Source: Acidobacteriota bacterium
GTDB lineage: Bacteria; Acidobacteriota; Terriglobia; Acidiferrales; UBA7541
NCBI GenBank assembly: GCA_003225295.1
Contig: QHYZ01000075.1
Location: 1 to 54,716, forward strand
Reading direction: 5' to 3'
DNA: 54,716 bases
The position numbers and the translations under genes are program-made. This document shows positions 28,101 through 35,703 of this stretch, one piece after another (the stretch's first letter is position 1; each line of letters begins with the position of its first letter). The notes under the pieces are model-generated. The model saw nothing but the letters and a program-made list of their open reading frames with translations. It had not been told where the DNA came from and searched no databases.

Positions 28101-28658
28101 GCTTGTGCCGTAAGTTCCCAGGTCGTCGGCAATCGGAACCACGCCGGGCTGCGTCAGAGCCAGATCCAGCGTATTTCGGCCGTTGAGCGGCAGATTCTGG
28201 ATCGGTGCGCCGGTGACCGTCCCTCCGAGAGTGGCGTTAACGGTTTCCACTTGTGCCGCCTGCGCTTCGACTCTAACCACGTCCGTTAGCGAGCCGACCT
28301 TCATGTGCACATCGATTCTCAGCGCTTGGTTGATGTCCAGGGGTTCCGCTGCCGTCACCACTTTGGAAAAACCCTCATGTTCTGCGCCGACCGAATAGGT
28401 GCCTACCGGGAGCTCCAAGACCTGGTAGTAGCCGTCACCACTGGTGACTGTGTTCCAATGCACGTTCGTGCCGGTATTGGTCACCGTAACCTTGGCACCA
28501 GCGATGGCCGCACCTTGCGCATCGGTTACCGTTCCGATGATTCGGCCAGTGGCGTTTTGCGCGGTTGTAGAATTACAGATAAGCAGAAGTCCGACCAAAG
28601 CCAACAGGAGGTATCGCAAACCGCGACAATCAAGAAACAAAATGCGTGTGCCGATCAT
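25173..28658 (-). CDS. TonB-dependent receptor, Oar-like, with CarbopepD regulatory domain
   Basis: A 1161-residue outer-membrane receptor. A signal peptide (about 1-34, ending S-T-T-A-Q) is followed by a carboxypeptidase-regulatory-like domain (about 38-120, G-R-I-I-G-T-V-T-D-A-Q-G-A). A plug region follows (L-P-L-N-G-R-N-T-L-D-L, F-R-L-L-E-N-N-Y-T-A-E-Y-G-R-N-G-G-G) and a long barrel ending L-Q-L-A-L-K-L-T-F. This class is abundant in Acidobacteriota and imports or binds oligomeric substrates with TonB energy. GGAGGG six bases before the ATG at 28658 fixes the start. It heads a leftward unit with two SpdH-like enzymes, a ureohydrolase and an amidohydrolase, which suggests it supplies their substrate. 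Confidence 0.9.
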   Translation of the reverse strand: MIGTRILFLDCRGLRYLLLALVGLLLICNSTTAQNATGRIIGTVTDAQGAAIAGAKVTVTNTGTNVHWNTVTSGDGYYQVLELPVGTYSVGAEHEGFSKVVTAAEPLDINQALRIDVHMKVGSLTDVVRVEAQAAQVETVNATLGGTVTGAPIQNLPLNGRNTLDLALTQPGVVPIADDLGTYGTSNGGSNGFDGISVAGGRGDSVTYLLDGGVNNRVTSNQVVFNPNPEDVAEFRLLENNYTAEYGRNGGGTISVVTKSGTNSLHGSLYDYLRNDALNASDFFDNAQGNPRPVLKRNQFGGTIGGPITIPKLIDGKDRFFFFFGYQGQRLTETGNQGLGFVTTYTPAQLTGDFSNFNGSGPDPGVAAFLQSHPFYQSDPAKAAQAIIDPTTINPVAQNCIAAGLIPTSPTGQVFPLGSGTENPYQYTGKFDFYATQNDRISLTVGYNKRPVFNPFSGANVPGFTANTTDWDYFTNVGYTKTLSPSMLNEFHATGQRWYQTQLAASHPPTVAALGVNIQSDDPFGTPNLYFASGLSLGFDPNIHWKADNTYAFTDTLTWNRGRHNWKFGGRFAIFQANTVYAYQTNGAFVFSGPDGIGSGNDLADFLFGASDEFFEYSKAPDNEHQRQYALFAQDEWKVTPRLTLTLGLRYEYTTPETDTKGYTFSIIPGLQSKRFVNAPLGLVFPGDSGAPKGWYFPDRKNFAPRFGFAWDPFGSGQTSLRGGFGMFYDTLNGWMSDWATDEPPFAGGADFFFDPSMVPTLPTDPASTILSHPYETGGAVDPFPSVIPPPTNVDFFAAGFLPRFGPSNNFVNVHLKTPYIYQYNLSVQRQVANGLMAEIGYAGSSSHRLLTWVDANPVIPGTNNRVLNEGQGLAHNTYGYATTFDGLNNANYNGLLVSLSKRETDVRYLGQVFFTLAYTWSHNLDDGSGFNSRSGQSASYNHHQFYGNSNFDIRQRLTFSGGWELPFARLWSSGPKRLTTSWSLYPILFAQSGIPLDVRAGLSHRSSTPGPSGAGDQGVVRADQITSSIHTFDPHQVQTFNGTPGNYWFDPNDFTVPDCFFSSAIPGSGAAGACPAPTYGTFGRNSFRGPRRVNMDLALEKTTNLVGERAKLIFRVEAFNLFNHTEFRPPASSSFSSGTFGEITGTYDPRILQLALKLTF

Positions 28659-28961
28659 AATGTGCCCTCCAGATTTCATCACAAGACTGCGCGAGGCTCT
28701 TGTCATGGGAGTTAACCTAGAATTGAAAACCAAAAACGCTTCTGGGCGAGGATATTGCGATGTAGCCATGCGTGCATGAATGGCACAAAGGAAAAGGAAG
28801 GCAGGGGCGAGACGTCACGTTGTGCCGTCGAGTAAGTCGACAGGCACTCGTCAAGGAAGAACGTGTGTTTCATGGAAACCGCCTCAACCCTGAGCGATTC
28901 CTCGAGCATCGCTTGTCCAACCCTGGGCACAGCAAGGACCCAACCTTACTATAATCGTGGA

Positions 28962-28990
28962 ACCTTAGGGAAATCACTGTCGCGTGTCAA
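28962..28990 (-). promoter_or_regulatory. Sigma70-type promoter candidate for the TonB/SpdH operon
   Basis: On the minus strand: TTGACA (28985-28990), exactly 17 bases, then TAAGGT (28962-28967), with the preceding word TTTTCGC. The -35 is consensus; the -10 is weak. A TATAGT 13 bases downstream could also take part. The same -35/spacer/-10 arrangement recurs at 31070-31098. It leaves a leader of about 300 bases before the receptor gene; nothing else was recognised in this gap. Confidence 0.5.
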
Positions 28991-29016
28991 GCGAAAACTG
29001 TGGGCAGAGCAAGAAA

Positions 29017-30963
29017 CTAGGCAAGCTCCTGAACGGCTCGGTAGGCTTGGTCAATCGCCTGGTCGGTGTAGGCCGCGGCTGCGGCGTCGGAGTTGGCGAT
29101 CGCGATCCGCCCCAAGCGTTTCCTCGCAAGGTCGCAGGGTCTTTGTCCATCAGGCCAATCGGGATCCCAAAGTGGGTTGTACTCGTAGGCATAACCATGC
29201 GGCCACCGATTGACGGTGATGGCCTCGATGTCTCTGGCGGGATCGAAACCTCCCGCCGATAAAATGCGCGACAACTGATCGCGGATATTGCGCTCGAACG
29301 TTTCGAATGGCGTCGACAGCAATTCTCCGCGCCCGACCCGATGCTGATCTCGCTCCGAGAGTCCCGGCATGCATGGCGTGCGCGTCATGCGCAGCAGCAC
29401 GGGCTCATCCGGTGTTTGGGAACATTTGTAACCGCCGATGCTGACCGGCTGATCCAGGCCGACGCCAGTGTGATACATCCCAGGAGCGGAAACGCGTTGA
29501 ATTCCCAAGGTGTGAAAGGCCTTCCAGTTCTTGACGGCGACTACGCTATATACCAAGGGAACCTTCGACCCATACCGGAGGGCCTCCTTCTGTGCGTCCG
29601 GCAATTCCGCACAAAGGTACGGTATCATCATGTTCCAGCAAGCCAACACCGTGCCTTTGGCGCGGACGTTGTATATCTTTTTCTCGCGAGCATAACTGAC
29701 TTCTACTTCTTTCGCCGACGCGGGATTGCCGATATGTCGCACCCGCAGTGCTGTACTGCTCAATCGAATCCGCACGGAAATGTTGTTCCTATCAAGCTTC
29801 GCGTAGTCGAACTTCGCCGTGACGATATCTTCGGCCGTATGGCCAGTTGCCGCCTCAGGGATGAGCGCCTTTACGACTGCCCGCGCGATCGAAGCGTTTC
29901 CGTCTGGAAAGTGGAAGTGATAGGGTTCCTTTTCGGGTGTGGCTTCCCCCGTCGCGGTGAAACCCATGCGACGGTAAGGACCCGGCGCGATGCCCATTCC
30001 CTGGAAACCGGGGAAACGAAGGCCCCAACAATCGAGCGCCGAAACTCCGTCGATCCCCACTCCAAACAGTCCGTGCGTCCGGGTTTGGTAGAACGGAATC
30101 ACGCCAGGATTGACTTTGACCAGCTTCAGAAGAAAATCCTTGTAGCTCATTCGAGACAACTTTTCCTTTTTTTCGTCGGAAGAAATTCCTGGTAGATAAT
30201 CGACCTTCACTTCCTGTAGGTGGGCGATGTCTTTCTGGACGGTTTCACTAAGGGGTGTTTTCGCGAGGAAGTCGGACCAAGAAACCGTACCTTGCTTGCC
30301 GAACGGGGCCGGCCCTCCGATCACAAGACGGTCTGTCCCGAATGTTTCCTTGTCGAAGAAGTAAGCCGATTTGAGGCCTTTGTACACCTTGCTGTCGTCG
30401 TACTTCTCTTCGAACTTAGCGGGCTCTATTCCTAGTTCCGTAAGCAAGCCGCGTGCTTCGGCACTGTAAGGAAACGGCGATTCGATCGAAACTGTGCCAC
30501 CGTTGGCGAGCAGCATGCGGCCGTTGACATGAAACTCGTTGCGCTTGGCATGACCGCCAAAATCGTCGTGATTGTCCAGAATCAGTATTCGCGCGGCAGG
30601 ATTCTGTTTGCGGTGAAAATAAGCTGCGGCTAAGCCGCTGATGCCGCCGCCCACGATGACCAGGTCATAGGTCTCCCCGGTTTCGATCGGAGAGCCCGCG
30701 TTGTTCCAGAAATTACCGTCGCGGGCAGAATGAGCGGATTCGAATGATCCGTCATGGCTTCCGCGCATGCCCGTGCGAGTTGGGGGGTAGTAGCCCGGCT
30801 TGTCTTGAGCAAATTGTTCCGCGCCTTCCGCCATCCATTCGAGCCCGGGCAGGAAACCTACAGCCCTGGTCGTGCCTACGGTCATCGCCAGGCCATTCAG
30901 AAAGTCACGCCGCCCGATGGGCCGGTTCATACCCAAATATTTGTCCCTATTCTCATCCGTCAC
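29017..30963 (-). CDS. SpdH-type FAD-dependent oxidoreductase, paralogue 3
   Basis: A 648-residue member of the same family. Tat-like G-R-R-D-F-L-N-G lies at 17-24 and the FAD motif V-G-G-G-I-S-G at ~104-110, with L-D-N-H-D-D-F-G-G-H-A-K. It pairs with paralogue 4 by the N-G-G-T-(V/F)-x-I-(E/D)-S-P block in place of Y-G-G-T-Q-S-I-E. The GTG at 30963 (GAGGG six bases upstream) is preferred over a start 22 codons earlier because it gives the same N-terminal layout as the other three. It appears to be transcribed from its own promoter at 31070-31098 and may run on into the TonB unit, although a 358-base gap with a promoter intervenes. Confidence 0.75.
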   Translation of the reverse strand: MTDENRDKYLGMNRPIGRRDFLNGLAMTVGTTRAVGFLPGLEWMAEGAEQFAQDKPGYYPPTRTGMRGSHDGSFESAHSARDGNFWNNAGSPIETGETYDLVIVGGGISGLAAAYFHRKQNPAARILILDNHDDFGGHAKRNEFHVNGRMLLANGGTVSIESPFPYSAEARGLLTELGIEPAKFEEKYDDSKVYKGLKSAYFFDKETFGTDRLVIGGPAPFGKQGTVSWSDFLAKTPLSETVQKDIAHLQEVKVDYLPGISSDEKKEKLSRMSYKDFLLKLVKVNPGVIPFYQTRTHGLFGVGIDGVSALDCWGLRFPGFQGMGIAPGPYRRMGFTATGEATPEKEPYHFHFPDGNASIARAVVKALIPEAATGHTAEDIVTAKFDYAKLDRNNISVRIRLSSTALRVRHIGNPASAKEVEVSYAREKKIYNVRAKGTVLACWNMMIPYLCAELPDAQKEALRYGSKVPLVYSVVAVKNWKAFHTLGIQRVSAPGMYHTGVGLDQPVSIGGYKCSQTPDEPVLLRMTRTPCMPGLSERDQHRVGRGELLSTPFETFERNIRDQLSRILSAGGFDPARDIEAITVNRWPHGYAYEYNPLWDPDWPDGQRPCDLARKRLGRIAIANSDAAAAAYTDQAIDQAYRAVQELA

Positions 30964-31069
30964 GAGAAACCCTCTTCCAGTTCGAAGATCCAACAAAAGG
31001 AAGTGCGATACAGCAGACGGGACGCCCAATCTCTACTATAAGAATGCAAGGTTTGTCTGCTGTCGAGGA

Positions 31070-31098
31070 ACCTTAGAGAAGTCGGCTTCCGCTGTCAA
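31070..31098 (-). promoter_or_regulatory. Sigma70-type promoter candidate for SpdH paralogue 3
   Basis: Minus strand TTGACA (31093-31098), 17 bases, TAAGGT (31070-31075). The block TAAGGTTCC is identical to that in the promoter at 28962-28990, so the two share more than a generic consensus. Confidence 0.5.
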
Positions 31099-31250
31099 GA
31101 CAAAATCATGACTAGGCGCAACACTGGTTATGGCGACGCTGCCCCCGTTCACAACGTGCCGTCCCGAAATCCGGCAGCCCCTGCCCAAACCTTTTTCATC
31201 CTCCAGCACTCGTCTCACTTCTCCTGTGGCCCCGCCTGGTTGCTTGAAAG

Positions 31251-31710
31251 CTACATCGCGCTCCGCCAAACGATCTTCCCGTCCATCACCGTCATCCAGA
31301 CGCGGATGTCTCTGCCATCGACGAACAACTTGGTACCGCCGAGCCTCAGCCAGTCGTCACCAGAGCCTGTACGCGGGCCGTAATTGATGACGAACTGCTG
31401 AAAAGCTGAGTCTGTTCCGCTGAAGATGATTTGGTAACGCAGGCGCAAGGGCGCCCTTCTTCATGAAGTCTTGCATCACCTCTGCAACGGATTGCTCGCG
31501 GACTTCGTATGAGGGAGGCGGAATAGCGGACAGCCACACCCCAGGCATCTCTTGAATACACCCGGCTGGCTCGCCTGTTTTCGGATCGTGAGAGATGTTT
31601 CCACCGCGCGGAGGGACAGTGTTTCGACCGATTCCCAGACGTGAACGTGCGCGCTCTCGCGCCGGACCGCTGCGTTGTCGGGCCCACCCGCATCCAGCTG
31701 TTGCCGCGTT
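31251..31710 (-). pseudogene. Amidohydrolase relic
   Basis: Fragments of a YtcJ-like amidohydrolase spread over three frames. Near 31610-31690: Q-Q-L-D-A-G-G-P-D-N-A-A-V. About 31560-31620: I-S-H-D-P-K-T-G-E-P-A-G followed by P-P-P-S-Y-E-V-R-E-Q-S-V-A-E-V-M. Next L-R-Y-Q-I-I-F, then G-D-D-W-L-R-L-G-G-T-K-L-F-V-D-G, which jumps directly to the C-terminal D-I-R-V-W-M-T-V-M-D-G-K-I-V-W. The metal-site core between these is deleted. It lies immediately downstream of the aminotransferase gene in the same direction, so the operon once ended with a further amidohydrolase. Confidence 0.75.
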
Positions 31711-31746
31711 GGGGAGTACCTGCCCCCCACTCACCGGCTCCCACGC

Positions 31747-33081
31747 CTAATGCGTGACAGCCTCGTCCATGGACTCCAGTCCTCGATCGATAATTGCAAA
31801 GGCCTCGCGGAGTTCTTTCTCCGTGATGCAGAGCGGCGGATTTGTGAAGAAGGTATTCCAGCGTACCAACGTGTAGAGACCCTGCTCGCGGAAGAACTTT
31901 CCTAAGGCCGCCATTTCTTCGGAGCTGTCGTTGAAAGGCGCCATTGGCTCGCGCGTGCGACGATTACGCACCAACTCCACGATGCCGAAGAGGCCAATCG
32001 AGCGCACCGCGCCGACGGAAGGATGGCGGGACTCTAGGTCGCAAAGCAACAGCTTCATCACGTGGCCCATTTTTCTTGCATTTTCAAGAAGCTGGTCCTC
32101 TTCATAGACGCGGATCGTTGCCAGTGCCGCGGCGCACCCCATCGGGTGGCTGTTGTAGGTGAGCCCGCCGTAGAAGACTTTGTCTTGAAAATGCCGCGCG
32201 ATGTGATGGCGCATTCCGACAGCACCCAGCGGTAGGTAGCTGCTGGTCAGCCCTTTTGCCATGGTGATCAGGTCCGGCACGACCTTCCAGTGGTCTATGG
32301 CGAACCACTCGCCGGTGCGTCCAAAGCCGGACATAATCTCGTCCGCAATCATCAGAATGCGGTGCTTGTTGCAGATTTCGCGCACGCCTTGGATGTAGCC
32401 GTCCGGCGGCACAAGGACTCCATTCGTGCCGGTAACCGGCTCCAAGATAAAAGCCGCGATCGTTTGTGGTCCTTCGAGTTGGATCACTTCTTCGATGTTA
32501 GCCAGAGCTTGCTCGACCGAATCCCAACCCCGTTCGATGCCATGATATGGATCGAAAACACGGATGACGCCCGGAACGCCGGGTTCGGTGGACCATCGTC
32601 GCGGATCGCCGGTGAGGGAGATACTTCCAGCTGTAGCGCCATGGTAAGAACGGTAACGCGCCAGGATCTTGTGGCGTCCCGTGAAAAAGCGTGCGATTTT
32701 GACGGCATTCTCATTCGCTTCCGAACCTCCATTGGTAAAAAAAAAGGTATCGATGTCCCCGGGTGTGATTTCCGCGAGTTTGGCACCCAACCGTGCTCGC
32801 GGTTCCGTGGCCATGAATGGATTGGCATACGCCAGCGTGGAGGCCTGCTGGTGGATCGCTTCGATGACCCGCGGATCGCCATGTCCTATGTTTACACTCA
32901 TCAATTGGCTGTTGAAATCAATGAAGCGCTTACCCTCGGAAGTCCAGAAGTAGATACCTTTGGCTTTCGCTACCGGCAAGGGGTCGACTTTCGATTGTGC
33001 AGACCACTCATACAGAGTGTGCTTCTTTGAGAGGGCCACCATTTCTTCGCCGCTCATCGCGGGTACTACTTTTGTCGTCAC
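31747..33081 (-). CDS. Class III PLP-dependent aminotransferase
   Basis: A 444-residue fold-type I aminotransferase of the class III (omega-amino acid) group. Cofactor residues are visible: F-F-T-N-G-G-S-E-A-N-E-N-A (about 114-126), Y-H-G-A-T, the Asp of I-A-D-E-I-M-S-G-F-G-R-T-G (D247), and the Schiff-base Lys in M-A-K-G-L-T-S-S-Y (K276). The family includes putrescine, GABA, beta-alanine and taurine aminotransferases; the exact amine is not readable. There is no signal peptide, so it acts in the cytoplasm. A GTG start at 33081 has GAGG upstream. It lies 42 bases downstream of SpdH paralogue 4 and would handle amine or aminoaldehyde-derived products. Confidence 0.88.
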   Translation of the reverse strand: MTTKVVPAMSGEEMVALSKKHTLYEWSAQSKVDPLPVAKAKGIYFWTSEGKRFIDFNSQLMSVNIGHGDPRVIEAIHQQASTLAYANPFMATEPRARLGAKLAEITPGDIDTFFFTNGGSEANENAVKIARFFTGRHKILARYRSYHGATAGSISLTGDPRRWSTEPGVPGVIRVFDPYHGIERGWDSVEQALANIEEVIQLEGPQTIAAFILEPVTGTNGVLVPPDGYIQGVREICNKHRILMIADEIMSGFGRTGEWFAIDHWKVVPDLITMAKGLTSSYLPLGAVGMRHHIARHFQDKVFYGGLTYNSHPMGCAAALATIRVYEEDQLLENARKMGHVMKLLLCDLESRHPSVGAVRSIGLFGIVELVRNRRTREPMAPFNDSSEEMAALGKFFREQGLYTLVRWNTFFTNPPLCITEKELREAFAIIDRGLESMDEAVTH

Positions 33082-33123
33082 GTCAAAACCTCGTCCGAAA
33101 ATGTAATTTTGTTGCGAAGTCTA

Positions 33124-35073
33124 TTACTCGCTCACAAGTTCTTGTACGGCGCGGTGCGCCTGGTCGATGGCCACGTCCGAATAGGCGGTCGCACCGGAAT
33201 CGGTGTTGGCAATTGTGATTCTACCGAACTTCTTTCTCCCGACTACATTGGGGCGCTCGGCCTCGGGCCAATCCGGATCAAAGAGCGGGTTGTATTCATA
33301 TCCGTATCCGTGCGGCCACCGGTTCACCGTAATCGCTTGAATGTCATCCGCCGGATCAAAACCACCCGGAGCAAGAATACGGGCGAGCTGGTCTCGCGTC
33401 TTGCGTTCGAAGTCCTCGAACGACGTGACCAATAGCTCCATGCGGCCAGCTATGTGCTGTTCGCGGGCCGGGAGCCCGACCTTGCAGGGCGTGCGGCTGA
33501 GGTGCAATAGAATTGGTTCGTTTGGTGATGTCGGGCTGTGATAGTCGCCGATGTTTATGGGCGCATTCAAACTGATGGACTCCCAGTAGCCGCCGGGTGC
33601 GCTCACACTTTGTATGCCGAGCTTTTGAAATGCAATCCAGTTCCGGATGCCCACGCTGCAATATACCAGAGGCACCTTGACCAGGTAGTGCAGCGCTTGT
33701 TTCTGCTTCTCCGGAAGTTCCGGACAAAGATACGGGATCATTACGTTCCAGCAGGCCAGCACGCATCCTTTTGCGCGGACCTTAGACACCTGTTTCCCTT
33801 GCGCGTAGGTAACTTCCACTTCGCCGGCAGAGGCGGGGCTGCCGATGTTTCTTGCGGCAACCACAGTGCTATTCAGGCGAAGCCGAATGGGAGAACTCGA
33901 GTGATCCAATCGGCCGTATTCCACCCTTGCGGTCACTACGTCCTCAACCGTGTGGCCAGGGACGGCTTCGGGTATCAGATTGCGAACGAGCAGACGCGCG
34001 ATGGAAGCATTTCCGTCCGGGAAATGGTATCTGTACGAACCACCGTTTGCATAGCCTGCTGCGGAGTAGCTCATATTCGCAGCAGCGCCCCGGTCGAGGT
34101 GCATTCCCTGAAATCCCGGCAGCCCAAGGGCCCAGCAGTCCAAGGCCGGCTCGGCGTCGATTCCGACACCCCACTCCCCGTGGGTGCGTGTCTGGTAGAA
34201 CGCGGCTACGCCGGGATCAGCCTTCACGACGTCCAACAAGAAGTCGCGGTAGCTGATCTTCGCAAGCCGTGCTTTCTTCTCCGCCGACGACAAACCCGGC
34301 ATGTAGTCGACCTTTGATTCTTCAATCCTCACGATGTCGCGCCGAACGGCTTCGGACAGGGGCGCATCCGCGAGAAAGTCATCCCAGGAACGGGTTTTCT
34401 CGCTCTTACTGCCCCGACGACCATGTGGTTCACCGACCAAGAGTTTGTCCGAGCCGAATTTTTCTTTGTTAAAGAAAACTGCAGACTGCAATCCTAATGA
34501 GCGGTACAGCTTGTGATCGGTCGTGGTTTCGTCAAGTCTTGGCGGATCGATCCCGAGTTTTTTCAACAATCCGTCGGCCTGCGAACTATAGGGCGTCGGG
34601 CTGTCGATCAGAAACGTGCCGCCGTTACATAACTGCAACTTTCCCCCGAGGTGGAACTCGTTGCGTTTCGCGTGACCACCGAAGTCGTCATGATTTTCTA
34701 GAATGAGAATGCGGGCCGATTTCCCGACACGCTCCTGAAAGAAATGTGCCGCCGAGAGACCGCTGATACCGGCGCCCACGACGACAAGGTCGTAGACTTC
34801 TTTCGTATCGATTGGCGGAGCGGCTGTATTCCAAAACGTGCCGTCGCGGAGACTATGGGCCGTCTCGAACGAACCCGCATGACTTCCCCGCAGGCCGATC
34901 AGCTTCGGCGGGTTATAGTCCGCTTGGCTGTGTGGCTCTGTCTCGGCAGAGCTGCCGGATAAAGTGGCGCCCCCAAGTAAAGTACCGCCCACCATTACCG
35001 CCGCGCCGTTTATGAAATCGCGGCGCGTGATGGCCCGACCCATTCCCAGATACCAGTCTCGGTCATCGTTCAT
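33124..35073 (-). CDS. SpdH-type FAD-dependent oxidoreductase, paralogue 4
   Basis: A 649-residue member. The N-terminus T-R-R-D-F-I-N-G (16-23) is Tat-like, and the FAD motif reads V-V-G-A-G-I-S-G (~98-105), Ala replacing the second Gly of the others. L-E-N-H-D-D-F-G-G-H-A-K-R-N-E-F follows. It is closest to paralogue 3 (C-N-G-G-T-F-L-I-D-S-P). Conserved late blocks F-P-D-G-N-A-S-I-A-R and N-R-W-P-H-G-Y-G-Y-E-Y-N-P are intact, so nothing suggests loss of function. AGAGGA precedes the ATG at 35073. It is in one leftward unit: amidohydrolase, SnoaL-like protein, this gene, aminotransferase. Confidence 0.75.
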   Translation of the reverse strand: MNDDRDWYLGMGRAITRRDFINGAAVMVGGTLLGGATLSGSSAETEPHSQADYNPPKLIGLRGSHAGSFETAHSLRDGTFWNTAAPPIDTKEVYDLVVVGAGISGLSAAHFFQERVGKSARILILENHDDFGGHAKRNEFHLGGKLQLCNGGTFLIDSPTPYSSQADGLLKKLGIDPPRLDETTTDHKLYRSLGLQSAVFFNKEKFGSDKLLVGEPHGRRGSKSEKTRSWDDFLADAPLSEAVRRDIVRIEESKVDYMPGLSSAEKKARLAKISYRDFLLDVVKADPGVAAFYQTRTHGEWGVGIDAEPALDCWALGLPGFQGMHLDRGAAANMSYSAAGYANGGSYRYHFPDGNASIARLLVRNLIPEAVPGHTVEDVVTARVEYGRLDHSSSPIRLRLNSTVVAARNIGSPASAGEVEVTYAQGKQVSKVRAKGCVLACWNVMIPYLCPELPEKQKQALHYLVKVPLVYCSVGIRNWIAFQKLGIQSVSAPGGYWESISLNAPINIGDYHSPTSPNEPILLHLSRTPCKVGLPAREQHIAGRMELLVTSFEDFERKTRDQLARILAPGGFDPADDIQAITVNRWPHGYGYEYNPLFDPDWPEAERPNVVGRKKFGRITIANTDSGATAYSDVAIDQAHRAVQELVSE

Positions 35074-35092
35074 GAACTCGTTCCTCTATGCA

Positions 35093-35626
35093 TCACAAAC
35101 CGTTGCGTCCGTGCAGCGGAACAAACAGCAGTCGTCGCGTGGACAATCTTTCACCCTGCTGTGCTTTCTTTTTGGGAGCTGGAGAATAGTGCAGGAAAAC
35201 AATCTTCCAAACGCCGCCTCGGTTGAAGAAGACGTCTGATTCCTGGTTGTCTTCCTCCGATACTTCTCCCTTCGCGCTACGCGTGCGCGCGCGAAGGATA
35301 TAGCTGGCCACAGCCGTATCACCGCTGGGACCGACCTGGACGTGCAAATCCGAATGGGTGGCAGATTCTACTCGCCCCCCACCCTGAATGAATCGTGTCC
35401 AATCCTTCTGGTAGGTAGGGAGGTCGGTGCGGCCTTCGGGTAACCACTGCGAGAAGTCCGGCGCGTAGTAAGAGAAGTATGCGGGCAGATCGTTGGCAGC
35501 GTAGGCGCCGTTAACCTTATCTTCAAGTTCGCGGATCTGTTGTTCTGGATTCCCCGGCGGCGTTTTCGCCACCAAAGTGAGCAGACCACCGGCCAACAAT
35601 AGAATCACAATCAGCCTGATTTTCAT
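35093..35626 (-). CDS. Exported SnoaL/DUF4440-like (NTF2-fold) protein
   Basis: A 177-residue protein with a signal peptide (K-I-R-L-I-V-I-L-L-L-A-G-G-L-L-T-L-V) followed by a cone-shaped NTF2-like domain: E-L-E-D-K-V-N-G-A-Y-A-A-N-D-L-P-A-Y-F-S-Y-Y-A-P-D-F near the start and V-W-K-I-V-F-L-H-Y-S near the end, the usual first helix and last strand of DUF4440. Members range from small-molecule isomerases to ligand-binding proteins, so no reaction is assigned. The ATG at 35626 with GAGGTG upstream is used rather than a start 32 codons earlier. It is 19 bases from SpdH paralogue 4 and probably acts in the same periplasmic pathway. Confidence 0.78.
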   Translation of the reverse strand: MKIRLIVILLLAGGLLTLVAKTPPGNPEQQIRELEDKVNGAYAANDLPAYFSYYAPDFSQWLPEGRTDLPTYQKDWTRFIQGGGRVESATHSDLHVQVGPSGDTAVASYILRARTRSAKGEVSEEDNQESDVFFNRGGVWKIVFLHYSPAPKKKAQQGERLSTRRLLFVPLHGRNGL

Positions 35627-35703
35627 GTAGCACCTCGCGCGTTTGGAATGCATGTCAAGGACCGAACCAAATCGTGCCACTCGAACTTCCGAACAAGACT
35701 TGC

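Noticed and set aside
28945-28990. TATAGT as the -10 partner of TTGACA
   Set aside because: The spacing is 31 bases, too long; the 17-base-spaced TAAGGT fits better, although TATAGT might act with another -35.
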